A stretch of 64,000 nt of DNA from Aquitalea sp. LB_tupeE (GTDB taxonomy: Bacteria > Pseudomonadota > Gammaproteobacteria > Burkholderiales > Chromobacteriaceae): contig NZ_JACAXB010000002.1 in NCBI RefSeq assembly GCF_013391415.1, positions 1 to 64,000 of the forward strand. Reading direction: 5' to 3'. The position numbers and the translations under genes were made by a program. Below, one piece after another: positions 1 to 8,857 of the stretch (position 1 is its first letter; the number at the start of each line of letters is the position of its first letter). Under the pieces are notes generated by a model that was given only the letters and a program-made list of their open reading frames with translations, ran no database searches and was not told the origin of the DNA.

Positions 1-21
1 CCGTCCACTCCGCCAATAGTC

Positions 22-47
22 AAAAAGCAGCCTCGGGCTGCTTTTTT
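22..47. terminator. Intrinsic terminator hairpin at left edge
   Basis: A 6-bp GC-rich stem (GCAGCC/GGCTGC) with a 3-base loop is flanked by an A-run on the left and a T-run on the right, so it can work in both directions. On the plus strand it would end a gene lying left of the window. Confidence 0.75.
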
Positions 48-69
48 GCATTTAATACCCCTCCCCCAT

Positions 70-108
70 AAAAAAACCGGCATTTCGCGCCATGCGAAAT
101 ACCGGCTT
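70..108 (-). terminator. Terminator of dsbB
   Basis: Twelve-base arms (77-88 and 94-105) pair with one G-U and are followed on the minus strand by a run of T. It lies about 20 bp past the dsbB stop codon, as expected for its intrinsic terminator. Confidence 0.8.
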
Positions 109-127
109 GATCAATCAATTGGCCGAA

Positions 128-622
128 TCAGGATTTACGAAACGCCAACCACAGTTGCAGCACAATCACACCAACAAAGAATACCGCTACCCAGAACGGC
201 ATGGCCTGCCCCAGAAAGGTCCAGTCGACCTTGGCACACTCACCACTTCCCTTGAATACCTTGGACAGTACATCCCACATCGGGGAGGTTTCCATCAGGT
301 AATCCAGGCCGGGACCACAAGCAGGAACCATATCCTCGGGCAGGCTTTGCAGCCATAGCTGACGCAATGACACCGCACCGCCAGCCATTGCCGCCAGCAC
401 ACCCAATACGCCCCATACCTTGTAACCGGTACGTCCAGGGTTATGCAGGGCAGCCAGCAAGGCAATAATGCCAACTGAAATCACCCCGACGCGCTGGAAA
501 ATGCACAAGGGGCAAGGCTCAAGATGCAATACATATTGCGAATAAAGCGCAAACGCCATTGCCGCGGCGCAGCCGACTGCCACCAGAAAAAAACCCTGTC
601 TGCGTGATAAACGAATACTCAC
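128..622 (-). CDS. dsbB: Disulfide bond formation protein DsbB
   Basis: Inner-membrane quinone reductase that reoxidises periplasmic DsbA. The 164-residue protein has four hydrophobic segments. Two periplasmic loops carry the two essential cysteine pairs: C37-P-L-C40 in the first, and C102 with C129 in the second. Both pairs are intact and the length is normal for the family. The start is a GTG at 620-622 preceded by AAGGGGAA at good spacing. It is a single gene followed by its own terminator. Assignment is firm; whether it is the general DsbB or a dedicated paralogue cannot be told here. Confidence 0.93.
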   Translation of the reverse strand: MSIRLSRRQGFFLVAVGCAAAMAFALYSQYVLHLEPCPLCIFQRVGVISVGIIALLAALHNPGRTGYKVWGVLGVLAAMAGGAVSLRQLWLQSLPEDMVPACGPGLDYLMETSPMWDVLSKVFKGSGECAKVDWTFLGQAMPFWVAVFFVGVIVLQLWLAFRKS

Positions 623-683
623 AACTTCCCCTTGTCTTTAGTATTGGGCTTGAAAACGGAACATCTAGGATTTTAGTCCTGAT

Positions 684-1823
684 TCAAAGTTCCAGAAATT
701 GTCTGATGGCATCTTTCTGTGCCAGCGCATCTTTATAACCGAGTGCAATCAGCGCGCGACAATAACCTGGCTCAAACAGCAAATATGTGGCCAATGTCAT
801 GCCGCGCTGCTTGGTTCCACCAGCACCTTTCATCAGGAAGCGCAGCACAGGTGGAAATTCATGGGCGTACTGGTAGGCAATGCTCTCCAGCGACTGACTG
901 GGACTGAGCATGAAAATATCCACCTGTTTGAGGCTGGTCTGGGCACACAAATCCTCATGCCCCTGCAGCAGGGATACGGTGTGATTCACTCTTAGCAGAC
1001 GCTCCATGTCCATGGACATGCTGTCGACAAACACGCTATTGAGCAGATGGCCAAAAATCTGCGCCGGGGATGGTGCCACACTGACAGAGCGGCGCTCTAC
1101 TGCCAGCGGCCGCTGACTGGTGAGGCCGACAATGAACAATTTGTCAGCGCCCAGATGCAAGGCCGGAGACAATGGTGTCATTTGCCGGATGGCACCATCG
1201 CAATAATGCAGCTTGCCAATCTGGGTGGAAGGAAAAATCAGTGGAATAGCCGAGGTCGCCATCAGATGATCCAGACCGATTTTTTCCCTCAGGCCCATAC
1301 GCTGGTGACGGCTCCACTCATCTATCTGCGGCTGCCCCTGAAAAAAAGTCACCGACATCCCGGTGCTGAAACAGGATGCCGTCAGCGCCAAAGCCTGCAA
1401 TGCTCCCTGCTGCAACGAGTGTTCTATGCCATCAAATGGCATGGCCTTGCCCAGAAATGCGCGCAGGGGCGAGTTATCCAGAAAGCTTTTCGGGTTATGC
1501 CAGCCATGACCACCCGTGGCAATGGAAATACCGAAGTGGAAAAAGGTTTTGATGAAATAGGAAAGACTGGCGTCGTAAACATCATGGATGTGCAAGTTCT
1601 TCCACATTCGCGCCAGGTAGTGCACTGATTGCCGGTAATTGTCCGCACCAGAGGCCACCGCCACCGCATTTATGGCCCCCGCAGAGGTACCACAGATGAT
1701 GGGGAAAGGATTGGCCTCCGGGTCCGGCAACATGCGCGCAATGGCCAGCAGCACACCGGCCTGATAGGCCGCTCTGGCACCACCACCCGACAACACCAAG
1801 CCGGTATTACACTTCCCCGCCAT
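684..1823 (-). CDS. Patatin-like phospholipase, cytosolic type
   Basis: Serine lipid acyl hydrolase of the patatin family. It has the glycine-rich oxyanion motif SGGGARAAYQ at the N-terminus, the nucleophile elbow G-T-S-A-G (Ser about residue 47) and the catalytic Asp in C-D-G-A. There is no signal peptide and no transmembrane segment, so a cytosolic enzyme acting on membrane or acyl-CoA lipids is likely; the substrate is unknown. I chose the ATG at 1823 because GAGG lies six bases upstream. An in-frame ATG at 1856 adds 11 residues but has no visible ribosome binding site. It stands alone between dsbB and pmbA on the same strand. Confidence 0.82.
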   Translation of the reverse strand: MAGKCNTGLVLSGGGARAAYQAGVLLAIARMLPDPEANPFPIICGTSAGAINAVAVASGADNYRQSVHYLARMWKNLHIHDVYDASLSYFIKTFFHFGISIATGGHGWHNPKSFLDNSPLRAFLGKAMPFDGIEHSLQQGALQALALTASCFSTGMSVTFFQGQPQIDEWSRHQRMGLREKIGLDHLMATSAIPLIFPSTQIGKLHYCDGAIRQMTPLSPALHLGADKLFIVGLTSQRPLAVERRSVSVAPSPAQIFGHLLNSVFVDSMSMDMERLLRVNHTVSLLQGHEDLCAQTSLKQVDIFMLSPSQSLESIAYQYAHEFPPVLRFLMKGAGGTKQRGMTLATYLLFEPGYCRALIALGYKDALAQKDAIRQFLEL

Positions 1824-1930
1824 CTTGCACCTCGCTACGGATGCTTTCTTATCCATTCAGGAATAGCTGCGTACTGAGCACTTTGGCAAGAATGGAAATG
1901 CCTGTCAGAACCATGAAAGGGGCTGAGGGT

Positions 1931-1960
1931 GCTGCCTTGCCCACGTTAAGGCAAGACAGC
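1931..1960 (-). terminator. Hairpin after pmbA
   Basis: Ten-base arms (1931-1940 and 1951-1960) pair with one mismatch just downstream of the pmbA stop. No T-run follows on the minus strand, so it may protect mRNA or be a weak terminator. Confidence 0.45.
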
Positions 1961-1977
1961 CGGCACAGGAGAATAGA

Positions 1978-3336
1978 TTAATCCTCTCCCGCCACCATCA
2001 TGGATTCGATCAGCACCGAACCCATTACCTTGCCACCACGAGCCAGGGTATCCGTACCCACGGCCACCATCCGGCGGAACATATCGCGCAAATTGCCGGC
2101 AATGGTGATTTCTTCTACCGGATAAGCGATCACGCCGTTTTCCACCCAGAAACCGGCCGCGCCCCGCGAGTAGTCGCCGGTGACGGTATTGATGCCATGC
2201 CCCAGCAATTCGGTAACCAACAGCCCGGTACCCACTTGCTGCAATAGTTCGGCGAAGCTTTCGCCAGTGGTATGCACCAGCAGATTGTGCGGGCCACCTG
2301 CATTACCAGTCGATTGCATACCCAGCTTGCGTGCGGAGTAGCTGGCCAGCATATAGCCCTGCAACACCCCCTGATCAATCAAACGTCGTGCCGAGGTTTC
2401 CACCCCTTCGCTGTCAAAGGCGCCACTGGACATGCCGCGCAGCACGAATGGGTCTTCATCGATGATGATGTTAGGGTGAAACACCGGTTGACCCAGTGCA
2501 TCCAGCAGGAAAGACGATTTACGATACAGATTGCCGCCACTGATGGCGGAAACCAGATGACCAATCAATGACGCCGCAACCGGCGCTTCAAACAGTACCG
2601 GGTACTGACCGGTCTTGACCCGCCGTGCCGACAAGCGGCGTACGGCGCGTTCGCCCGCCGTCCGGCCTACCTTGATCGGGTCATCCAGATCATCCGGGTG
2701 ACGTGCGGCCGAATACCAGTAATCCCGTTGCATGGAGCCGGCCTCTTCCGCCACCACCGCAGCGGAAATGCTGTGACGACTGCCCGGGTAGCCCGCCAGA
2801 AAACCATTGCTGTTGGCGTAAATGAAATGACTGGCCTGCGCCGAAACCGAGGCACCTTCGGAATTGCTGATCCGCGCATCCACCCCGCGCGCGGCATCTT
2901 CGCAGTTTCGTGCCAAATCAATAGCCTGTTCCACGGACAGTTTCCACGGATGGAACAGGTCCAGATCCGGAAAATCCGTTGCCAGCAATTGGCGATCCGC
3001 CAGACCGGCACAGGCATCTTCCGCAGTAAACCTGGCAATATCCAGTGCAGCCTTCACCGTATCCTGCAGGGCTTGATCTGAAAAATCAGAGGTACTGGCG
3101 TGGCCCTTTTTCTGCCCCAGATAAACAGTGACCGAAACACCCTTGTCCTGATTGTATTCAATGGTTTCCACTTCACCCAGGCGCACGCTTACCGTCTGGC
3201 CCAAGCCTTCCGACACATCGGTCTCGGCAGCCGTCGCCCCTTGCTGACGCGCCAGGTCCAGCACCCGACTGGCGATGTCTTGCAATACGTCCTTACTGAA
3301 ACTGAAAGTGTTGTCTGCCAATGTTTTATCTACCAT
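1978..3336 (-). CDS. pmbA: Metalloprotease PmbA/TldE
   Basis: PmbA (TldE) forms a heterodimer with the metallopeptidase TldD and degrades unfolded peptides; in other bacteria the pair matures microcins and degrades the CcdA antitoxin. The 452-residue product matches family length. Recognisable family blocks are an N-terminal segment around RLGEVETIEYNQDKGVSV, the central ISGGNLYRKSSFLLDALG and the C-terminal GDYSRGAAGFWVENG. The ATG at 3336 gives the usual N-terminus; a longer frame to 3384 adds 16 unconserved residues. It is divergent from darP, the same neighbour as in E. coli. TldD is not in this window. Confidence 0.92.
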   Translation of the reverse strand: MVDKTLADNTFSFSKDVLQDIASRVLDLARQQGATAAETDVSEGLGQTVSVRLGEVETIEYNQDKGVSVTVYLGQKKGHASTSDFSDQALQDTVKAALDIARFTAEDACAGLADRQLLATDFPDLDLFHPWKLSVEQAIDLARNCEDAARGVDARISNSEGASVSAQASHFIYANSNGFLAGYPGSRHSISAAVVAEEAGSMQRDYWYSAARHPDDLDDPIKVGRTAGERAVRRLSARRVKTGQYPVLFEAPVAASLIGHLVSAISGGNLYRKSSFLLDALGQPVFHPNIIIDEDPFVLRGMSSGAFDSEGVETSARRLIDQGVLQGYMLASYSARKLGMQSTGNAGGPHNLLVHTTGESFAELLQQVGTGLLVTELLGHGINTVTGDYSRGAAGFWVENGVIAYPVEEITIAGNLRDMFRRMVAVGTDTLARGGKVMGSVLIESMMVAGED

Positions 3337-3463
3337 GATGAATGTTGCTTTGCCGCTGACGCATGTTTGCCGTGACAGCCACACGCCATGCGAGTTTGCG
3401 CGGGAATCTGCCCGCCTTTTCCGGTATCATACCAGCCTTGAAAACCGTAGAGACTGTTGAACG

Positions 3464-4033
3464 ATGACTGATTACCAGAACGACAACCTGCCCGATGGCA
3501 TGGTCAGCAAATCCCAGCGCAAACGCGATATGGATGCGCTGCAAGACCTGGGCAAGGAGCTGGTCGAACTCTCCAAGGATACGCTGAAGAAAATGCAGCT
3601 GCCGGAGGATTTGCTCACTGCCATTCTGGACTACAAACGCTTTACCGCCCACGGCGCACTGCGTCGTCAGCTGCAATACATTGGCAAGCTGATGCGCGAT
3701 ATCGACCCGGAACCCATTCGCCAGTACCTGCTGGTGATCAAGGGCGAGTCGGCCGAGCATATTGCCTGGCAACATCTGCTGGAACGCTGGCGCGAACGCC
3801 TGATGAGCGACGATAAAATGTCTGCCACTTTCATCAACGAATTTCCCGGCGTGGATGCACAGCAACTGCGCACCCTGATTCGCAATGCACGCAAGGAACA
3901 GGCAGAAAGCAAGCCGCCCAAATCCTTCCGCCTGCTGTTCCAGCTGATCAAGCAAGCCATTCCGGAACCAGGCAAGCCGCGCCAACAATCTGGCGATGCT
4001 ACCGCCGACGATGTCGAAGGAGAAGAGGAATAA
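3464..4033 (+). CDS. darP: Dual-action ribosome maturation protein DarP (YjgA, DUF615)
   Basis: Small cytosolic protein of 189 residues that associates with late 50S ribosomal precursors in E. coli and promotes subunit maturation. The sequence has the DUF615 signature near the start (SKSQRKRDMDALQDLG), long charged helices, and an acidic tail ending VEGEEE. The divergent pmbA neighbour agrees with the E. coli order. Its stop codon overlaps the mogA start (TAATG), so the two are probably translationally coupled. Confidence 0.9.
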   Translation: MTDYQNDNLPDGMVSKSQRKRDMDALQDLGKELVELSKDTLKKMQLPEDLLTAILDYKRFTAHGALRRQLQYIGKLMRDIDPEPIRQYLLVIKGESAEHIAWQHLLERWRERLMSDDKMSATFINEFPGVDAQQLRTLIRNARKEQAESKPPKSFRLLFQLIKQAIPEPGKPRQQSGDATADDVEGEEE

Positions 4034-4614
4034 TGCTGAAGATCGGACTGGTATCGGTTTCGGATCGCGCCAGCAGCGGCGTATATCAGGATCAGGGCAT
4101 TCCCGCCTTGCAAGAGTGGCTGGCCAGCGCCTTGAGCAGCCCTTTTGCCACAGAAACCCGCCTGATTGCCGATGAGCAGGCGGTGATCGAAACCACCTTG
4201 CGCCAACTGGTGGATGAAGACGGCTGCCAACTGGTGCTAACCACCGGCGGTACTGGTCCGGCCCCGCGTGATGTCACACCGGACGCCACACTGGCGGTAG
4301 CAGATCGCGAAATGCCGGGCTTTGGCGAACAAATGCGCCAGATCAGCCTGCGCTTTGTACCCACCGCCATTCTGTCACGTCAGCTTGGTGTCATCCGCAA
4401 GAGTTCGCTGATTCTCAACCTGCCCGGCCAACCAAAAGCCATCAAGGAAACGCTGGAGGGCCTGAAGAATGAACAGGGCGAGTCCGTCGTTCCTGGCATC
4501 TTTGCCGCCGTTCCCTACTGCATCGACCTGCTGGGCGGACCGTACATCGAAACCCGTCCAGAGGTTATCAAGGCATTCCGGCCCAAATCGGCCCAGAAGC
4601 CGCCAAGCGCCTGA
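4033..4614 (+). CDS. mogA: Molybdopterin adenylyltransferase MogA
   Basis: Adenylylates molybdopterin before molybdate insertion during molybdenum cofactor synthesis. The 193-residue product carries the MoCF-binding signatures LTTGGTGPAPRDVTPDAT and the SLILNLPGQPKA block typical of MogA-type single-domain proteins. It overlaps darP upstream and the hydrolase gene downstream by one base each (TAATG and TGATG), giving a tightly packed three-gene operon. No other Moco genes lie nearby. Confidence 0.92.
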   Translation: MLKIGLVSVSDRASSGVYQDQGIPALQEWLASALSSPFATETRLIADEQAVIETTLRQLVDEDGCQLVLTTGGTGPAPRDVTPDATLAVADREMPGFGEQMRQISLRFVPTAILSRQLGVIRKSSLILNLPGQPKAIKETLEGLKNEQGESVVPGIFAAVPYCIDLLGGPYIETRPEVIKAFRPKSAQKPPSA

Positions 4615-5564
4615 TGCGCTACATTGCACCACCCTGGCTGCCGGAAGGACACAGCCAAACCATCTGGCCTGCCCTGATGATTCGCACGCCACGCCCCCAC
4701 TACCGGCGTGAACAATGGCCCACCCCGGATGGCGGCAGCATTGTGCTGGATTTTGTTGACGGCAAACCCGGCAGCCCACTGGTAGTGCTGTTTCACGGGC
4801 TGGAAGGCAGTAGCGACAGTCACTATGCCCGCGCCCTGATGCACGCACTGACTGCGCTTGGCTGGCATGGCGTGGTTCCGCACTTTCGCGGCTGCGGCGG
4901 CATTGACAACCCTTTGCCGCGGGCCTATCACGCCGGCGATGCAGATGAAATCCGCTGGATTCTGCAACAGCTGGCCAGCCGTCACCCGGTCATGGCGGTT
5001 GCCGCCGTTTCTCTGGGTGGCAGCATGCTGCTGAACTATCTGGCCAAGGAGGGCAAGCAGGCCATTCCCCGGGCGGCGGCAGCCATTTCCGCGCCGCTGG
5101 ACCTGGTAGCCGCCAGCACCCGGCTGGATCGTGGCCTGGGTCGATTGCTGTATACCCGCATGTTCATGAACACGCTCAAACCCAAGGCCCTGGCCACTTT
5201 GCAACGTCATCCCGGCCTGTTTGATGGAAAGAAACTGCGCAAGGTGCGTACCTTCATCGAGTTTGATGACCTGGTCACCGCGCCGCTGCACGGCTACGGT
5301 ACGGCGCTGAACTACTGGACCAGCGCCAGCAGCAAGTCACGCTTGCAACTGATCAGCTGCCCCACCCTGATTCTCAATGCCCGGAATGACCCCTTCCTGC
5401 CGGCAAGCGCCCTGCCCGCCCGGCATGAAGCCAGCCCAACCGTGCAACTGGAGTTCCCCGAAGATGGCGGCCATGTCGGCTTTGTCAGCGGTCGTTTTCC
5501 CGGCCACATCAACTGGCTGCCACAGCGCATTCTGGACTTCTTCAAACCCCATCTGCAGGCTTGA
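4614..5564 (+). CDS. Alpha/beta hydrolase, YheT family
   Basis: A 316-residue serine hydrolase of the YheT/ABHD type. It opens with the family signature PPWLPEGHSQTIWPAL. The oxyanion region HGLEGSSDSHYAR and the nucleophile elbow A-V-S-L-G-G are visible, with a likely acid in NARNDPFLP and catalytic His in EDGGHVGF near the C-terminus. There is no signal peptide. It is the third gene of the darP-mogA operon and starts inside the mogA stop. Members are annotated as carboxylesterases, but the physiological substrate is not established. Confidence 0.87.
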   Translation: MRYIAPPWLPEGHSQTIWPALMIRTPRPHYRREQWPTPDGGSIVLDFVDGKPGSPLVVLFHGLEGSSDSHYARALMHALTALGWHGVVPHFRGCGGIDNPLPRAYHAGDADEIRWILQQLASRHPVMAVAAVSLGGSMLLNYLAKEGKQAIPRAAAAISAPLDLVAASTRLDRGLGRLLYTRMFMNTLKPKALATLQRHPGLFDGKKLRKVRTFIEFDDLVTAPLHGYGTALNYWTSASSKSRLQLISCPTLILNARNDPFLPASALPARHEASPTVQLEFPEDGGHVGFVSGRFPGHINWLPQRILDFFKPHLQA

Positions 5565-5668
5565 ATCAAGAAGCCCTGGCTGTTCACTAGCCGAGCGCAC
5601 ATTGCCAAAGCCCGCACAGTTCTGCATGATGTCCGTTTTGGCTGAACGCATCATTACAGGCTTACAGA

Positions 5669-6466
5669 ATGTCCGACATCCTCAACACCATTGTTGCCAC
5701 CAAACATCAGGAAGTCTCCGCTGCCCTGCAGCAGCGCCCGCTAAGTGCGGTACGCGAGGCGGCCGAAGCACGCAGCACCGACAAGCGCGACTTTGTTGCC
5801 GCCATTCGTGCCAAGCATGTATTGGGCCAGCCGGCAGTCATTGCTGAAATCAAGAAAGCCAGCCCTAGCAAGGGCATCATCCGCGCCGACTTCGACCCGC
5901 CAGCCATTGCCAAAAGTTATGCAGCAGCAGGTGCCGCATGTTTGTCGGTTCTAACCGACAAACAGTACTTCCAGGGAGATGCCAGCTATCTGGAGGCAGC
6001 CCGTGCTGCCTGCCACTTACCGGTGCTGCGCAAAGACTTCATCGTGGATGAATACCAGCTGTATGAAGCACGCGCCATGGGCGCGGACTGCATCTTGCTG
6101 ATTGCCGCTGCCCTGCCATTGGCGCAGATGCGCGACTTTGAAGCCTTGTCGCGCGAACTGGGCATGGCCGTACTGGTGGAAGTTCATAACGAGGAAGAAC
6201 TGGAACAGGCCTTGCAACTGGACACCGAGCTGATCGGAGTGAATAACCGCAATCTGCGCACCTTCGAAGTCAGCCTGACCACCACTCTAAAGCTGCTGCC
6301 CAATATCAGCAACGGACGGATTGCGGTAACGGAGAGCGGCATTCTGACCGCAGACGATGTCCGACTGATGCGCAGCCATCAGGTACACAGTTTTCTGGTT
6401 GGCGAAGCCTTCATGCGCCAGGACGATCCGGGCGCAGCCCTGGCCGAGTTGTTTTTTCTAGCATAA
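5669..6466 (+). CDS. trpC: Indole-3-glycerol phosphate synthase
   Basis: Catalyses ring closure of CdRP to indole-3-glycerol phosphate in tryptophan synthesis. The 265-residue TIM barrel carries the substrate-binding block [11 protein letters not shown], the catalytic lysine in PVLRKDF, the E-V-H motif ([11 protein letters not shown]), NNRNL and TESGI. All key residues are present. It is monofunctional, with no fused TrpF. Upstream 5565-5668 holds no other gene. No other trp gene is in the window, and a terminator follows directly. Confidence 0.95.
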   Translation: MSDILNTIVATKHQEVSAALQQRPLSAVREAAEARSTDKRDFVAAIRAKHVLGQPAVIAEIKKASPSKGIIRADFDPPAIAKSYAAAGAACLSVLTDKQYFQGDASYLEAARAACHLPVLRKDFIVDEYQLYEARAMGADCILLIAAALPLAQMRDFEALSRELGMAVLVEVHNEEELEQALQLDTELIGVNNRNLRTFEVSLTTTLKLLPNISNGRIAVTESGILTADDVRLMRSHQVHSFLVGEAFMRQDDPGAALAELFFLA

Positions 6467-6487
6467 GCCCCCCAAGACTGTCGCAGT

Positions 6488-6515
6488 AAAAACGGCCCTG
6501 AAGGGCCGTTTTCTT
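6488..6515. terminator. Bidirectional terminator between trpC and the PlpD-like gene
   Basis: Perfect stem ACGGCCCT/AGGGCCGT with loop GA-type, flanked by A-run and T-run. It sits between two convergent genes and serves both. Confidence 0.85.
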
Positions 6516-6529
6516 TTAACTGCTCAAGC

Positions 6530-8752
6530 TCAATAATCGGCACCCAGGTAGAGATAACCACTGAGCTTGCCATTACGGGCATTGCCTACCCCCAGAAAGA
6601 AGGGGCCCAGAATGGTATCCGCCGCGAGGAACACAGAACCGGCAGGTATCCACGGGGTATTGCTGCCATTAAACGGATTACCCCACACCCGGCCAACCTC
6701 GGCAGACATCCCCGCATACAAGCCGCTTCCCAATACCGATGGCAAAGATGAAGCGCGCCAGTAAACCATCAGCCTGGACAAGGATACCTTCTCACCCAGC
6801 AGTTCTCCAGCCTGATAGCCGGTCAGGTTCAGAAAACCACCCAAGGACTCCAATCGGTAATCATCCTGCTTGCGGTTGACAATGCCACGCGCTTTGCCAG
6901 TCAGACGGAAAGTAATATCACCAAAGGTTTTGACGCCCTCCACCACTGCATCGTAGTCACGACTGGCCGTGTAACTACCAAGTGCAGGCAAGGAGGAAGT
7001 CAAGACGGTACTCATGAAGTAGCCGGCGCGGGGCCAGCGCGGGTTATCAAACTGGTCAATGACGAAACGGCTGCGGATACCCGCATAGCTGTGGTAAACG
7101 GTGGATGGCAACAAGGGAAACTGCCCCTGCGACAGATAACTCTCCACGCGGGAATCAAACAAGCCCACTCGCAGCTCGCCAAAGCGGCCTAGCACCGAAC
7201 CGATATCGGCATTAACCGATGCGACATCATTGCTGATTTCAGCATATTTTATGTGATTGTCATCATAAAACGACAGCGGCTGCACGTGATAGCTCAAGGA
7301 TGCGGCAGCAAACAAGGGACTGTCATACGACCAGGGCTGATACAACTCGGTCTTGAACAGCTTGTCCTTGCCAATGGCCATTTCATTACGCCACGAACCA
7401 CCCGCAGCATTCAGCCAGTTTCGTTGATGTGCTGCCAGGAAAGTAAAACTGGAATCACCTGGCGTCGAGCTGTTGAGACTAAGCCCAAAGTGCACGGCGC
7501 TAGGCCCGATACTCTTTTCCAACGGCATCACCGTCATCACATGGCGACCATTCCTGTCCTCGATGGCATAGCTGAGCTGATCGTAGTCGCCAGTGGCAAA
7601 CACATTGCGCAATTTCTGGCGGATATCATCAACAGCCTCCCCGTCCTTGAAGTTGGCAATACTGCTGGCCAGGCCTTCCGTATTGACAAAGTGGCTGTCG
7701 GATTTGACCTGAACCACATCCACGCGCGGGTACTCCGGCAACTGCAAACGCTGACGCCAGGCCGCATACCGCTCGGCGCTGATGGCAAACCGGCTCAGTT
7801 GGGCGGCCTGGGCGCTGGCCGCCGCACTACCACGCTTGATGATGGCCTGGTTATCGACAAATGACGCGGCACTGAAACCATCCAGGTCCGGACGAATCAG
7901 CACATCACCAGGCTTGAGCAAAGCCATTTGTTCCTTAACGTTTCGGCTCACCATCAGATTACTGGTTTGCGCCACCACATCGAACAGGCTGTTGATCTGG
8001 TCCTTGGTGAGCGGCGGCGTGCCAACATCCACCACAATCAGATTACTGGCACATTGCCGGGCATCCTGAATGGGCAGATTACGCGCCAGGCCGCCATCCA
8101 CCAGCAGACGACCATTGGTTTCCACCAGGTCAAACAGCCCGGGAACCGCCATGCTGGCCCGCAAGGCTTCCGCCAGCGGGCCTTTGTCAAAAACCACGGC
8201 CTCCCCATTGGCAAGGTCAGTGGCAACCGCCCGGAAGGGAATGGGTAACTGATCGAAAGAATCCAGCTGGCGATCACGCGTCAGCTTGCGGATGAACATC
8301 TCGATCTCCTGCGAATTGATGGCACTGCGCGGTACGCGCAACTGCCCGTCTTGCAAGCCGAATGTGATATCGAGATAGTTTTTGTAATCGTCACGTTTTT
8401 TGTCGTAAGGAATTTCAGTGCGCGGCAGCCGACCGGAGAGCATCTGATCCCAGTTGGCATCGTTGAAATCCGCTGCCATCTGCTCCAAATCCAGACCATT
8501 GGCATACATTCCGCCGATCAGCGCTCCGGCACTTGTGCCAGCAATGCAGCGAATGGGGACGTGCAGACGCTGTAACTCGCGCAGTACGCCAAGATGAGCA
8601 AATCCCCGTGCGCCGCCACCGCCCAGCACCACGCCCACCCCTTCATCTGGCGCCAATTCAAAGGCCAAGGCGGGTGGAGCATGTAGCAAGCAGATCGCGG
8701 CAAGTATGATTCGGCTCAGAAAGTGGACAATTCTTTTCAGACAAACATGCAT
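6530..8752 (-). CDS. Patatin-like phospholipase with C-terminal beta barrel (PlpD-like, type Vd autotransporter)
   Basis: Secreted lipase with its own outer-membrane translocator. From the ATG at 8752 the 740-residue product has a signal peptide (basic start, hydrophobic core, APPALA-F cleavage region near residue 30). The patatin domain has GGGGARG at 44-50, G-T-S74-A-G, and catalytic D219-G-G. A POTRA-like stretch follows at about 370-440, and then a surface-antigen (BamA/TamA-type) barrel ending in an aromatic residue, G-A-D-Y. This order matches Pseudomonas PlpD. The frame stays open to 8845, but those 31 residues would mask the signal peptide. No clear Shine-Dalgarno precedes either start. 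Confidence 0.88.
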   Translation of the reverse strand: MHVCLKRIVHFLSRIILAAICLLHAPPALAFELAPDEGVGVVLGGGGARGFAHLGVLRELQRLHVPIRCIAGTSAGALIGGMYANGLDLEQMAADFNDANWDQMLSGRLPRTEIPYDKKRDDYKNYLDITFGLQDGQLRVPRSAINSQEIEMFIRKLTRDRQLDSFDQLPIPFRAVATDLANGEAVVFDKGPLAEALRASMAVPGLFDLVETNGRLLVDGGLARNLPIQDARQCASNLIVVDVGTPPLTKDQINSLFDVVAQTSNLMVSRNVKEQMALLKPGDVLIRPDLDGFSAASFVDNQAIIKRGSAAASAQAAQLSRFAISAERYAAWRQRLQLPEYPRVDVVQVKSDSHFVNTEGLASSIANFKDGEAVDDIRQKLRNVFATGDYDQLSYAIEDRNGRHVMTVMPLEKSIGPSAVHFGLSLNSSTPGDSSFTFLAAHQRNWLNAAGGSWRNEMAIGKDKLFKTELYQPWSYDSPLFAAASLSYHVQPLSFYDDNHIKYAEISNDVASVNADIGSVLGRFGELRVGLFDSRVESYLSQGQFPLLPSTVYHSYAGIRSRFVIDQFDNPRWPRAGYFMSTVLTSSLPALGSYTASRDYDAVVEGVKTFGDITFRLTGKARGIVNRKQDDYRLESLGGFLNLTGYQAGELLGEKVSLSRLMVYWRASSLPSVLGSGLYAGMSAEVGRVWGNPFNGSNTPWIPAGSVFLAADTILGPFFLGVGNARNGKLSGYLYLGADY

Positions 8753-8857
8753 ATTCGGTAAAAAAGGAAAATTTACTATTTCACCCACGCATCCGGTGAC
8801 GTAAGATATAGTGACATACATTCGATAAAACATAGAGCCCAACAAAGCTAAGGCACA

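Noticed and set aside
8753-8845. Long N-terminal form of the PlpD-like protein
   Set aside because: The extra 31 residues would bury the signal peptide and crowd the divergent start at 8858, leaving no room for promoters.
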